A stretch of DNA of 32,336 nucleotides from Fimenecus sp045655645 (GTDB taxonomy: Bacteria; Bacillota; Clostridia; Oscillospirales; Acutalibacteraceae), in the NCBI GenBank assembly GCA_045655645.1, contig JAZOPS010000041.1, positions 1 to 32,336 of the forward strand. Reading direction: 5' to 3'. The first letter of the stretch is position 1. Every line of letters starts with the position of its first letter. The position numbers and the translations under genes were made by a program. Positions 8,203 to 16,138 of this stretch are shown one piece after another. Under the pieces are notes generated by a model. The model ran no database searches. It worked only from the letters and a program-made list of their open reading frames with translations, and was not told the origin of the DNA.

Positions 8203-9046
8203 GATTATTGACGGTAAAGAAGTTTCTGCATCAGTAAGAAATGAAATCAAAGCAGAAGTCGAAGCTCTTAAATCAGAAGGCAAAAAAACAGGACTTGCAG
8301 TTGTGATTGTAGGCAATAACCCTGCATCTCGTGTATATGTTAATAATAAGAAAAAAGGTTGCGAAGAAGTTGGAATGGAGTCTTTTGAATATGCTCTTCC
8401 TGAAGAAACAACCACAGAAGAATTGCTCGAATTGGTCCAGAAACTCAATAATGACGACGCAGTTGATGGTATTCTCTGTCAGTTGCCATTGCCAAAACAA
8501 ATTGATGAGAAAAAAGTTCTCAATGCAATTTCACCCGACAAAGATGTTGACGCATTCCACCCTGTAAACACAGGTCATATTATGATTGGTGACCATTTAT
8601 TTTTGCCTTGTACACCTGCAGGAATTATGGAAATGCTTAAATATTATGACATTTCTGTTGAAGGCAAAGAGTGTGTTGTAATCGGCAGAAGTAATATTGT
8701 AGGCAAACCAATGGCAATGCTTTTGCTTGGTAAAAATGGTACAGTTACAATCTGTCATTCACGCACAAAAGACCTTGCAGAAGTGACAAAAAGAGCAGAT
8801 ATTCTCGTTGCTGCAGTTGGCATTGCATATTTCGTAAAAGAAGATATGGTCAAAGACGGTGCTGTTGTAATTGATGTTGGTATGAACAGAAACGCTGAAG
8901 GCAAACTCTGTGGTGATGTTGATTTTGAGAATGTTAAAGACAAATGCTCATTTATCACGCCAGTACCTGGTGGGGTTGGCCCAATGACAATTACAATGCT
9001 TCTTAAAAACACTTTGACTGCATCCAAATCTCATTTTAATAAATAA
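8195..9046 (+). CDS. folD: Methylenetetrahydrofolate dehydrogenase / methenyltetrahydrofolate cyclohydrolase
   Basis: FolD interconverts 5,10-methylene-, 5,10-methenyl- and 10-formyl-tetrahydrofolate in one-carbon metabolism. The 283-residue length is normal. Motifs include SRVYVNNKKKGCEEVG with the catalytic lysine region, DGILCQLPLP, KDVDAFHPVNTG, the nucleotide-binding IGRSNIVGKPMA, and the C-terminal TPVPGGVGPMTITMLLKNT. The ATG at 8195 overlaps the lgt stop (ATGTATAA) and follows TAAGGAGAAG. An upstream in-frame ATG at 8138 lies inside lgt without a ribosome-binding site and is rejected. Confidence 0.96.
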   Translation: MYKIIDGKEVSASVRNEIKAEVEALKSEGKKTGLAVVIVGNNPASRVYVNNKKKGCEEVGMESFEYALPEETTTEELLELVQKLNNDDAVDGILCQLPLPKQIDEKKVLNAISPDKDVDAFHPVNTGHIMIGDHLFLPCTPAGIMEMLKYYDISVEGKECVVIGRSNIVGKPMAMLLLGKNGTVTICHSRTKDLAEVTKRADILVAAVGIAYFVKEDMVKDGAVVIDVGMNRNAEGKLCGDVDFENVKDKCSFITPVPGGVGPMTITMLLKNTLTASKSHFNK

Positions 9047-9074
9047 CAATGTAGGGGCGATTCACGAATCGCCC
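9047..9074 (+). repeat. REP-like palindrome, copy 3 (between folD and copA)
   Basis: This 28-bp sequence is identical to 1620-1647 inside the RAYT gene. It begins at the base after the folD stop and ends 23 bp before the copA start. The 9-bp stem GGGCGATTC/GAATCGCCC is followed by TTTT, so it could also act as a weak terminator or attenuator between the two genes. Confidence 0.92.
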
Positions 9075-9097
9075 TTTTAAAAAAAGAAGGTGAGAAA

Positions 9098-11563
9098 ATG
9101 ACACAATTTAATATTACAGGTATGAGTTGTGCTGCTTGTGTTGCGCGAGTTGAAAAAGCAGTAAACTCTGTAGATGGTGTAAATTCTTGTTCAGTCAGTC
9201 TTCTCACCAATTCAATGGGTGTTGATGGCTCTGCTGATTCAAAGGCAATAATAAAAGCAGTTGAAAATGCAGGATATGGTGCAACACTCAAAGACGAAAA
9301 AACACGGCCGCAAGACGATGCTTTAAAAGACAAAGAAACACCCAAACTTAAAAAACGTCTTATAACATCGTTGGGATTTTTGCTTGTTTTAATGTATATC
9401 TCAATGGGGCATGTTATGTGGGGTTGGTATTTGCCAATCACAAACCCATTAGTTATTGGAATTATCGAATTTTTGTTGACTGTTATCATAATGGTAATTA
9501 ACCGTAATTTCTTTATAAATGGCTTTAAAGGGCTTTTGCACAAGTCACCTAATATGGATACTCTTGTGGCATTAGGTTCGAGTGCAAGCTTTGTATATAG
9601 CGCTTATTTGCTTATAAAAATGTTTACTGTTAGTGGTGATATAGCTAACCATTATTTGCATGAATTCTATTTTGAATCGGCAGCAATGATTTTAACGCTC
9701 ATTACAGTTGGCAAAATGCTTGAAGCAAGGTCGAAGGGTAAGACCACAAATGCCCTTAAATCTTTAATGAATTTAGCACCAAAAACTGCAACAATTCTTA
9801 TTGATGGGGTTGAAAAAGTAATCCCAATTGAGAATGTGCAAAAAGGTGACATTTTCATTGTTCGTCCCGGTGAACAGATTTCAGTTGATGGTGTAATAAT
9901 TGACGGACACACGGCCGTTGACGAATCAGCACTCACGGGTGAGAGTATTCCTGTTGATAAAAATACGGGTGATAAAGTTTCAGGTGGAACAATAAACCAA
10001 TCGGGATTTATAAAGTGTGAAGCCTTGCGAGTTGGTGAAGACACAACCCTTTCACAGATTATTAAAATGGTTAGTGATGCGGCTGCCACAAAAGCACCAA
10101 TCGCAAAAATTGCAGACAAAGTTTCAGGTGTGTTTGTGCCTGTTGTAATCACAATTGCAATAATCACAACAATTATATGGCTTTTAACTGGGCAAAGTGT
10201 AGGTTTCGCCTTGGCTCGTGGCATTTCGGTGCTTGTTATCAGTTGTCCTTGCGCGTTAGGACTTGCAACACCCGTTGCTATAATGGTCGGCAATGGTGTA
10301 GGTGCTAAAAATGGTATCCTTTTCAAAACTGCTGTGTCGTTAGAAGAAACAGGAAGGATTAGTACTGTTGTCCTTGATAAAACAGGCACAATCACAAAGG
10401 GGCAACCGAAAGTTACTGATATAATCTCAATAAACACAAGTGAAAATGAACTTTTGAAATTTGCTTATTCTCTTGAAAAAATGAGTGAACATCCACTTGC
10501 TAAAGCCATTGTTGAAAAGGGAAATGAAACAGAGATTTCACCAATAGAAATTACCGATTTCAAAGCACTTTCGGGTAATGGTGTCAGCGGAAAACTTGAT
10601 AATAAAACCATTCTTGGTGGTAGTCTTAAATTTATAAATGAGCAGATTTCAGTTGATGAAAAAACAATAAACTTTTGCGAAAGCCTTGCAGATAACGGCA
10701 AAACACCTTTGCTTTTCAGTATTGAAAATGAACTTTTGGGAATAATAGCAGTAGCCGATGTGGTGAAAGACGATAGCTCCAAAGCTATCAAAGAATTGCA
10801 AAATATGGGTATTAAAGTTATAATGCTCACAGGGGATAACGAGAAAACTGCAAATGCAATTGGCAAAATGGTTGGTGTTGATGAAGTCATTGCAGGGGTG
10901 TTGCCCGATGGCAAAGAAAAGGTTGTTCGTACACTTAAAGATAAGGCTAAAGTTATGATGGTGGGTGACGGAATCAACGACGCGCCTGCATTAACCCGTG
11001 CAGATATTGGCGTGGCAATCGGCGCAGGCACGGATATTGCTATTGATTCGGCAGACATTGTGCTTATCAATAGCAAACTCTCTGATGTAGCGTCTGCAAT
11101 AAGACTTAGCCGTGCAACCCTTAAAAACATCCACGAAAACTTGTTTTGGGCATTTTTCTATAATGCATTGGGAATCCCTCTTGCAGCAGGTTTGTTTATA
11201 AATATTTTCGGTTGGGAATTAAGCCCAATGTTTGGCGCGGCAGCAATGAGTTTATCGTCATTCTGCGTTGTGTCAAATGCGTTAAGGCTTAATTTCAAAG
11301 ACATTCATAATAGCAAAAAAGACAAGAAAATCAAGTTTAAATATAAGGAGAAAAAAGTTATGCAGATTACAATGAAAATTGAAGGTATGATGTGCCCACA
11401 TTGTGAAGCACATGTTAAAAAGGCACTTGAAGGTGTAGCAGAAGTTCGCGAAGCAATTGTAAACCATAAAGACGGCACAGCAATTGTTACTCTCGATGCA
11501 GATGCAGCACCAGTAACACTCAAAAAAGCAGTTGAGGAACAAGGCTATAAAGTAATAGACTAA
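9098..11563 (+). CDS. copA: Copper-exporting P1B-type ATPase with C-terminal CopZ-like domain
   Basis: The 821-residue protein starts with a heavy-metal-binding domain (GMSCAAC, 8-14). The ATPase core follows: TGES (280-283), the CPC metal site in the membrane (383-385), DKTGT (phosphorylated D427), SEHPLAKA (464-470) and GDGIND (623-628). The FFYNALGIPLAAG and MSLSSFCVVSNALRL segments fit Cu(I) specificity. It pumps Cu(I) out of the cytoplasm. After the last membrane helix a lysine-rich linker (about 740-754) leads into a second metal-binding domain with GMMCPHC (763-769). C-terminal domains of this kind are unusual in CopA, and the linker contains an intact Shine-Dalgarno site and ATG. AAGGTGAG precedes the main ATG. 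No CsoR or CopY gene is nearby. Confidence 0.95.
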   Translation: MTQFNITGMSCAACVARVEKAVNSVDGVNSCSVSLLTNSMGVDGSADSKAIIKAVENAGYGATLKDEKTRPQDDALKDKETPKLKKRLITSLGFLLVLMYISMGHVMWGWYLPITNPLVIGIIEFLLTVIIMVINRNFFINGFKGLLHKSPNMDTLVALGSSASFVYSAYLLIKMFTVSGDIANHYLHEFYFESAAMILTLITVGKMLEARSKGKTTNALKSLMNLAPKTATILIDGVEKVIPIENVQKGDIFIVRPGEQISVDGVIIDGHTAVDESALTGESIPVDKNTGDKVSGGTINQSGFIKCEALRVGEDTTLSQIIKMVSDAAATKAPIAKIADKVSGVFVPVVITIAIITTIIWLLTGQSVGFALARGISVLVISCPCALGLATPVAIMVGNGVGAKNGILFKTAVSLEETGRISTVVLDKTGTITKGQPKVTDIISINTSENELLKFAYSLEKMSEHPLAKAIVEKGNETEISPIEITDFKALSGNGVSGKLDNKTILGGSLKFINEQISVDEKTINFCESLADNGKTPLLFSIENELLGIIAVADVVKDDSSKAIKELQNMGIKVIMLTGDNEKTANAIGKMVGVDEVIAGVLPDGKEKVVRTLKDKAKVMMVGDGINDAPALTRADIGVAIGAGTDIAIDSADIVLINSKLSDVASAIRLSRATLKNIHENLFWAFFYNALGIPLAAGLFINIFGWELSPMFGAAAMSLSSFCVVSNALRLNFKDIHNSKKDKKIKFKYKEKKVMQITMKIEGMMCPHCEAHVKKALEGVAEVREAIVNHKDGTAIVTLDADAAPVTLKKAVEEQGYKVID
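11345..11350 (+). promoter_or_regulatory. Internal Shine-Dalgarno site in the copA frame, positioned for a separate CopZ start
   Basis: AAGGAG lies nine bases before the in-frame ATG at 11360. It is the strength and spacing of a real ribosome-binding site and is located exactly at the junction between the ATPase and the CopZ-like domain. Confidence 0.75.
11360..11563 (+). CDS. copZ: CopZ-like copper chaperone, internal in-frame start within copA
   Basis: From the ATG at 11360 the frame encodes a free-standing 67-residue HMA domain beginning MQITMKIEGMMCPHCEAHV, with Cu(I)-binding cysteines at 12 and 15 and the usual ending EEQGYKVID. Length and termini are those of a complete CopZ chaperone, which carries Cu(I) to CopA. 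It has its own Shine-Dalgarno site but no stop codon separates it from copA. The simplest reading is an ancestral copA-copZ pair fused by loss of the copA stop. The locus may still make both the fusion and the free chaperone. Whether the internal start is used cannot be decided from sequence. Confidence 0.6.
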   Translation: MQITMKIEGMMCPHCEAHVKKALEGVAEVREAIVNHKDGTAIVTLDADAAPVTLKKAVEEQGYKVID

Positions 11564-11568
11564 TTGCA

Positions 11569-11672
11569 AAACTTGATTCTTTTTCCGCAAAACTTCGTGG
11601 CTTTTGGCTCGCGGTATACCTGATACAGCTTCGCCTCGGCCACATTGCCTTGCGAAAAAATAATTCAAGTTT
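11569..11672. repeat. 104-bp imperfect palindromic element (MITE/REP-like)
   Basis: The left arm, AAACTTG followed by 11580-11601 (TTTTTCCGCA...CGTGGC), is matched in reverse complement by 11639-11660 (GCCAC...TTGCGAAAAAA) and CAAGTTT at 11666-11672. The centre (11602-11638) is GC-richer. It has no open frame and lies just after the copA stop and before the shared terminator. Only one copy is present in the window. Confidence 0.65.
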
Positions 11673-11697
11673 AAGTTGGATTTGTTGCCTGTAACAA

Positions 11698-11737
11698 AAA
11701 AACAAACCGAACAGATTAATTTCTGTTCGGTCTTTTT
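11698..11737. terminator. Bidirectional rho-independent terminator between copA and metA
   Basis: A 10-bp stem, ACCGAACAGA (11706-11715) with TCTGTTCGGT (11722-11731), has T-rich sequence after it on the plus strand and an A run before it that gives a T tail on the minus strand. It lies between two convergent genes. Confidence 0.92.
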
Positions 11738-11742
11738 TATTG

Positions 11743-12660
11743 CTATTTAATCTCATTAACATCATAAGGTGTTCTTTGATACACAAAATAGTTGAGCCAG
11801 TTCTGGAACAACAAACTACCTGCGCCACGCCATGTGAGCGGTGGGGTGAGTCGTGTATCATCATTTGGGAAATAGTTATATGGAATTTTAATGTCTAATC
11901 CCTTATGTAAATCCCTGAAATATTCACGAGCAAGGGTGTCGCTGTCATATTCACTGTGCCCTGTGCAATAGAAATTTCTGCAATCCATATCTGCCACAAG
12001 GTGAACACCTGAAATCTCTGAATAAGAGAGAATCTGCAAGTCTTTAACAAGTGCAATATCTTCTTTTTTTGTTTCTGTGTGACGAGAATGTGGCACGAAG
12101 AACAAGTCACTAAAACCACGAAGAAGTGGGTGATACATATCAAGTGGCTTGTGTGGGAAAATGCCAAACATCTTTTCAGGTAATCTGTATTTAGGAATAC
12201 CATAATGATAATAAAGTGCTGCTTGAGCACCCCAACAGATGTGGAAAGAAGAATAAACATGGCTCTTTGCCCAGTCGAAGATTGTGCAAAGCTCATCCCA
12301 ATAGTCAACTTCTTCAAATGGTAACAACTCAACAGGAGCACCTGTGACAATCATACCGTCAAATTTTTGGTCTTTGATGTCGTCAAATGTCTTATAGAAT
12401 TTGAGTAAATGCTCTTTGCTTGTGTTTTTGCTTTCGTGGGTAGCTACCTGCAAAAGTTCAACTTCAACCTGCAAAGGAGAGTTACTTAGAAGACGCAAAA
12501 TCTGAGTTTCAGTCTCAATTTTTGTAGGCATTAAGTTAAGAAGAATAATTTTAAGCGGACGAATATCCTGAATAGAAGCTCTTTGCTCTGTCATAACAAA
12601 GATATTCTCCAACTCTAAATTATGTCTTGCGGGTAATTGGTCATCAATTTTAATAGGCAT
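11743..12660 (-). CDS. metA: Homoserine O-acetyltransferase, MetA family
   Basis: The 305-residue protein matches MetA throughout (MPIKIDDQLPA start, LNLMPTKIETE, FHICWGAQAALYYHYGIPK). The catalytic residues sit at the family positions: nucleophile C142, and H235 and E237 in CTGHSEYD. Residue 111, in GAPVE, is glutamate. In published work on MetA, E111 selects acetyl-CoA and G111 selects succinyl-CoA, so O-acetylhomoserine is the predicted product despite the historical succinyltransferase name. This is the first committed step of methionine synthesis. An AAAGGAG site and a strong promoter precede it. There is too little leader for a SAM riboswitch or T-box. Confidence 0.95.
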   Translation of the reverse strand: MPIKIDDQLPARHNLELENIFVMTEQRASIQDIRPLKIILLNLMPTKIETETQILRLLSNSPLQVEVELLQVATHESKNTSKEHLLKFYKTFDDIKDQKFDGMIVTGAPVELLPFEEVDYWDELCTIFDWAKSHVYSSFHICWGAQAALYYHYGIPKYRLPEKMFGIFPHKPLDMYHPLLRGFSDLFFVPHSRHTETKKEDIALVKDLQILSYSEISGVHLVADMDCRNFYCTGHSEYDSDTLAREYFRDLHKGLDIKIPYNYFPNDDTRLTPPLTWRGAGSLLFQNWLNYFVYQRTPYDVNEIK

Positions 12661-12695
12661 TATCGTCCACTCCTTTCTTCAATATGCAGATTTGT

Positions 12696-12724
12696 ATTTT
12701 ATCATAAGTAAAAAACAATGTCAA
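12696..12724 (-). promoter_or_regulatory. Sigma-A type promoter of metA
   Basis: On the minus strand TTGACA (12724-12719), a 17-bp spacer ending in TGA, and TAAAAT (12701-12696) form a near-consensus extended -10 promoter in the 70-bp gap between hemW and metA. Confidence 0.85.
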
Positions 12725-12730
12725 ATTTAA

Positions 12731-13840
12731 TTATAATATTTCAGACAAGATTGAATTTGATAAAAGAAATCCCTTTCGGGTCAATGATAAACCATTTTCG
12801 GTCTTTGTCATATACCCATTCTGGATGAAAATCTTTGAATTATCATATAATTCTTTTGGGATATTGTGTCCAAATCTTTCGAAAACTTTATCTTCATTTA
12901 ACCCTTCAACCAAACGAAGATTAAGCATTGCATATTCGGTGAAATCTCCACCCAATCCGTCTTGAATAGGGGAATTACCATTCATAAATGACTCAAAATA
13001 TCTATCAAAATAAAATCTTTTGCCGTCTAAAAATGAATGTGCTGATGGTCCAAGACCGAGATATTCTTCACAATGCCAATATTTTAAATTATGACAACTT
13101 TCAAAGCCTTTTTTCGCAAAGTTTGAAATCTCATATTGCATTATGCCTTGATTTTCTAAACATTCGCACATTTGCAAATATAAATCTGCTGTCAAATCAT
13201 CGTCAGGAAAATCATATTTATGTTGATTCTTATAAAAATGTGTATTCTCTTCAAGTTTGAGCATATATGCACTAACGTGTGGCACACCGAGAGAAATGCA
13301 AAAATCTAAAGTTTCGTTTAAACTCTTTTCCGTCTGATTGGGAATACCCAACATAACATCAAGTGTGATGTTAGAAAAACCAACTTTTTGTGCCATTTTA
13401 ACAGCGTTTTCAACTTGATTTCGGTTAGAGAGACGACCTAAAATTCGTCTTTCGTTGTCAACTGCAGATTGAAGACCAAGTGATATTCTGTTTACACCAC
13501 AATCGTGTAAAACTTTGAAAAAGTCTTCGTCTAATCCGTGCGGGTTACACTCAACTGTTATTTCTGCATTGTCTGTCAAAAAGCCAGAATTACACGCATT
13601 TACAAGGTTCTGGAGATTTTTTGCCCCTAAAACCGATGGAGTTCCGCCACCGATGTAAAGCGTATTAGCTTTACAGATGCCATTACCCTGTAAAGTATAA
13701 ACACTTGACAAAACTTTCTCTTTTAAAACACTTGTATATTGGTCTTTTTCTGTGTCTTTACCTGAAAAAGAGTAAAAATCACAATAAGGACACTTTGATT
13801 TGCAAAATGGAATGTGTAAATAAAGTCCTATTTGTTTCAT
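12731..13840 (-). CDS. hemW: Radical SAM heme chaperone HemW (formerly annotated as coproporphyrinogen III oxidase-like)
   Basis: The 369-residue protein begins MKQIGLYLHIPFCKSKCPYC with the CX3CX2C cluster site (C13, C17, C20), followed by YIGGGTPS, SLGLQS and the HemN-type C-terminal region. HemW proteins insert heme into target proteins and lack true oxidase activity. The position downstream of lepA is typical of HemW in Firmicutes. The ATG at 13840 overlaps the stop of the upstream ybaK-like gene (ATGA). A longer frame begins at 13870, but its extra ten residues lie inside that gene and are not homologous-looking. Confidence 0.92.
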   Translation of the reverse strand: MKQIGLYLHIPFCKSKCPYCDFYSFSGKDTEKDQYTSVLKEKVLSSVYTLQGNGICKANTLYIGGGTPSVLGAKNLQNLVNACNSGFLTDNAEITVECNPHGLDEDFFKVLHDCGVNRISLGLQSAVDNERRILGRLSNRNQVENAVKMAQKVGFSNITLDVMLGIPNQTEKSLNETLDFCISLGVPHVSAYMLKLEENTHFYKNQHKYDFPDDDLTADLYLQMCECLENQGIMQYEISNFAKKGFESCHNLKYWHCEEYLGLGPSAHSFLDGKRFYFDRYFESFMNGNSPIQDGLGGDFTEYAMLNLRLVEGLNEDKVFERFGHNIPKELYDNSKIFIQNGYMTKTENGLSLTRKGFLLSNSILSEIL

Positions 13841-14319
13841 ACTTTTATGTAAGTGATTGTATGACCACAAGATTTAACATATTTAACAAGGTCGTCAAAT
13901 TTCAAGAAAAGAGTAGCATGGTTATCATTTGGGTGACAACCAACAATATCTTCTTTCTTTAAATCAGAGTCAAAATAGATTTCAAGTTCTTTTTCGGTGT
14001 CATAAATAACACCAAAAGGGGATACTGAACCTTTTTCAACCTTTAAGTATTTTTCGAGTCTTTGGTCAGAAGAAAAACTTAATTTTGTTGAGTCAATTTC
14101 GTCACGGATAAGTCGCAAATCAGCTCTTTTATCACCGTGAAGAACAACAAGCATATTACGAGTACCTTTAACATCACGAAGAACAAGGTTTTTCGGAATA
14201 TGACCATTTTCTGTAAGGTGATATTCCTCGATTTCTTCCATTGTGAATGCAGCAGGGTGCTCAACTTGTTTGTATTCTATTTCTAATTCTTTAAGTTTCT
14301 CAAAAATTTCTTTATTCAT
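13837..14319 (-). CDS. YbaK/ProX-type prolyl-tRNA deacylase family protein (aminoacyl-tRNA editing)
   Basis: The 160-residue protein has the YbaK/EbsC editing fold signatures: NLVLRDVKGTRNMLVVLHGDKRADL (about 44-68), GSVSPFGVIYD (97-107) and GCHPNDNHATLFL (127-139). It most resembles stand-alone ProX/PrdX proteins, which hydrolyse mischarged tRNA(Pro) such as Ala-tRNA(Pro). Exact tRNA specificity cannot be read from the sequence. The ATG at 14319 overlaps the lepA stop by 8 bases (ATGAATAA). An ATG one codon earlier (14322) is equally possible. Both ends overlap neighbours, so it is translated as part of the lepA-hemW run. Confidence 0.85.
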   Translation of the reverse strand: MNKEIFEKLKELEIEYKQVEHPAAFTMEEIEEYHLTENGHIPKNLVLRDVKGTRNMLVVLHGDKRADLRLIRDEIDSTKLSFSSDQRLEKYLKVEKGSVSPFGVIYDTEKELEIYFDSDLKKEDIVGCHPNDNHATLFLKFDDLVKYVKSCGHTITYIKV

Positions 14320-16120
14320 CATCGAGTTTAAGCACAGCCATAAATGCCTCTTGTGGCACTTCAACAGTACCGAAGTGGCGCATGCGCTTTTTACCTTCTT
14401 TCTGTTTTTCAAGCAATTTCTTTTTACGGGTGATGTCACCGCCATAGCATTTTGCAAGAACGTCTTTTCGCATAGCCTTAACGGTTTCACGGGCAATAAC
14501 CTTGCCACCAATAGCCATCTGAATTGGAATTTCAAACATCTGGCGTGGAATATTGTCCTTAAGTTTTTCTGCAATTCGACGAGCCTTTGCATAAGCCTTT
14601 TCACTATGAATCATAAATGAAAGTGCGTCGATAATATCGCCATTGAGAAGAACATCAAGTTTAATGATGCTTGAACGCTGATATTCACTCATTTCATAGT
14701 CAAATGATGCATAACCACGAGTGCGAGATTTAAGCACATCAAAGAAGTCATAAATAATTTCGTTAAGTGGCAAAATATAGTGCAAATCAACACGGTCAGA
14801 AGCCAGGTGAGTAGTATTCACATAAACACCGCGTCTGTCCTGACAGAGATTCATAATTGCGCCGATATATTCAGGTGGAGCATAAATGTGTGCCTCAACT
14901 GTTGGCTCTTCGCAATAATCAATAACTGCAGGGTCAGGATAGTTGCTTGGGTTGTCAATTTCAATTATGTCACCATTTGTAAGGTGAACTTTATAAATAA
15001 CACTTGGAATTGTTGTTACAAGGTCAAGGTTATATTCTCTTTCAAGTCTTTCCTGAATGATTTCAAGGTGCAAAAGACCTAAGAAACCACAACGGAAACC
15101 GAAGCCGAGAGCACCTGATGTTTCAGGCTCAAAAGAAAGTGCAGCGTCGTTAAGTTGTAATTTCTCTAACGCTTCACGAAGATTTTCATAGTCAGCACCA
15201 TCAGCAGGGTAAACACCACAGAATACCATTGGGTTAACTTTTCTGTAACCTGCGAGAGCCTCACTTGCAGGGTTTTGTGCAGTTGTAACTGTGTCACCAA
15301 CACGAGCATCACTAACAGTTTTAATTGATGCTGTGATATATCCAACTTCACCTGATGTGAGTTCTTTTTGTGGTTCCATAGCATTTGGTCGCATATATCC
15401 AACTTCAACAACATTGAACTCTGCACCAGTTGCCATCATTCTCATTGTGTCACCGGGTTTGATTTTGCCGTCCATAACACGAACATAAACGATAACGCCT
15501 TTGTAACTGTCATAAACAGAGTCAAAAACAAGTGCACGAAGCGGTTTGTCATCATTGTTTTCAGGTGGGGGAACGAGATTTACAATGCTTTCAAGAACTT
15601 GGTCGATATTCTGACCTGTTTTTGCAGAAACACGAGGTGCTTCGTCACAAGGGAGACCAATTACTTCTTCAACTTCGTTTGCAACTCTGTCAGGGTCGGC
15701 AGCAGGAAGGTCAATCTTATTGATAACAGGCACTAATTCAAGGTCGTGGTCAAGTGCTAAATATGTATTAGCAAGTGTCTGCGCCTCAACACCCTGAGAT
15801 GCATCAATAATAAGCACAGCACCTTCACAAGCAGCAAGTGAACGAGAAACCTCATAGTTAAAGTCAACGTGACCAGGAGTGTCAATAAGGTTTAGTTCAT
15901 AAGTTTCACCATCATTTGCCTTGTAATCAAGTTTAACGGCATGAGCTTTGATTGTGATACCACGCTCACGCTCTAAGTCCATATTATCAAGTAACTGCTC
16001 TGTCATATCACGCTTTGAAACTGTTTCAGTAAGTTCCAAAAGTCTGTCGGCAAGGGTAGACTTACCATGGTCAATGTGAGCGATAATTGAAAAATTTCGA
16101 ATGTTTTCTTTCTTAGCCAT
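14312..16120 (-). CDS. lepA: Elongation factor 4 (LepA)
   Basis: LepA is a ribosome-bound GTPase related to EF-G that affects translation under stress and initiation or ribosome assembly. The 602-residue protein is of normal length, with the P-loop AHIDHGKSTLADRL near residue 14, the RERGITIKAHAV switch I region, DTPGHVDF, NKIDLP, and the LepA-specific C-terminal domain ending in KDVLAKCYGGDITRKKKLLEKQKEGKKRM. An AGAGGTAA site precedes the ATG. It lies 18 bp downstream of the DUF3592 gene in the same orientation. Confidence 0.97.
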   Translation of the reverse strand: MAKKENIRNFSIIAHIDHGKSTLADRLLELTETVSKRDMTEQLLDNMDLERERGITIKAHAVKLDYKANDGETYELNLIDTPGHVDFNYEVSRSLAACEGAVLIIDASQGVEAQTLANTYLALDHDLELVPVINKIDLPAADPDRVANEVEEVIGLPCDEAPRVSAKTGQNIDQVLESIVNLVPPPENNDDKPLRALVFDSVYDSYKGVIVYVRVMDGKIKPGDTMRMMATGAEFNVVEVGYMRPNAMEPQKELTSGEVGYITASIKTVSDARVGDTVTTAQNPASEALAGYRKVNPMVFCGVYPADGADYENLREALEKLQLNDAALSFEPETSGALGFGFRCGFLGLLHLEIIQERLEREYNLDLVTTIPSVIYKVHLTNGDIIEIDNPSNYPDPAVIDYCEEPTVEAHIYAPPEYIGAIMNLCQDRRGVYVNTTHLASDRVDLHYILPLNEIIYDFFDVLKSRTRGYASFDYEMSEYQRSSIIKLDVLLNGDIIDALSFMIHSEKAYAKARRIAEKLKDNIPRQMFEIPIQMAIGGKVIARETVKAMRKDVLAKCYGGDITRKKKLLEKQKEGKKRMRHFGTVEVPQEAFMAVLKLDDE

Positions 16121-16138
16121 ATATTACCTCTTGAAAAA

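Noticed and set aside
9667..11130. Long minus-strand open frames (256 and 221 codons) opposite copA
   Set aside because: They are antisense to a fully conserved P-type ATPase, lack ribosome-binding sites and have low-complexity Ser/Thr/Ile-rich translations typical of shadow frames.
12661..12730. SAM riboswitch or T-box leader upstream of metA
   Set aside because: The expected transcription start leaves only about 30 nucleotides of leader, too short for either element.
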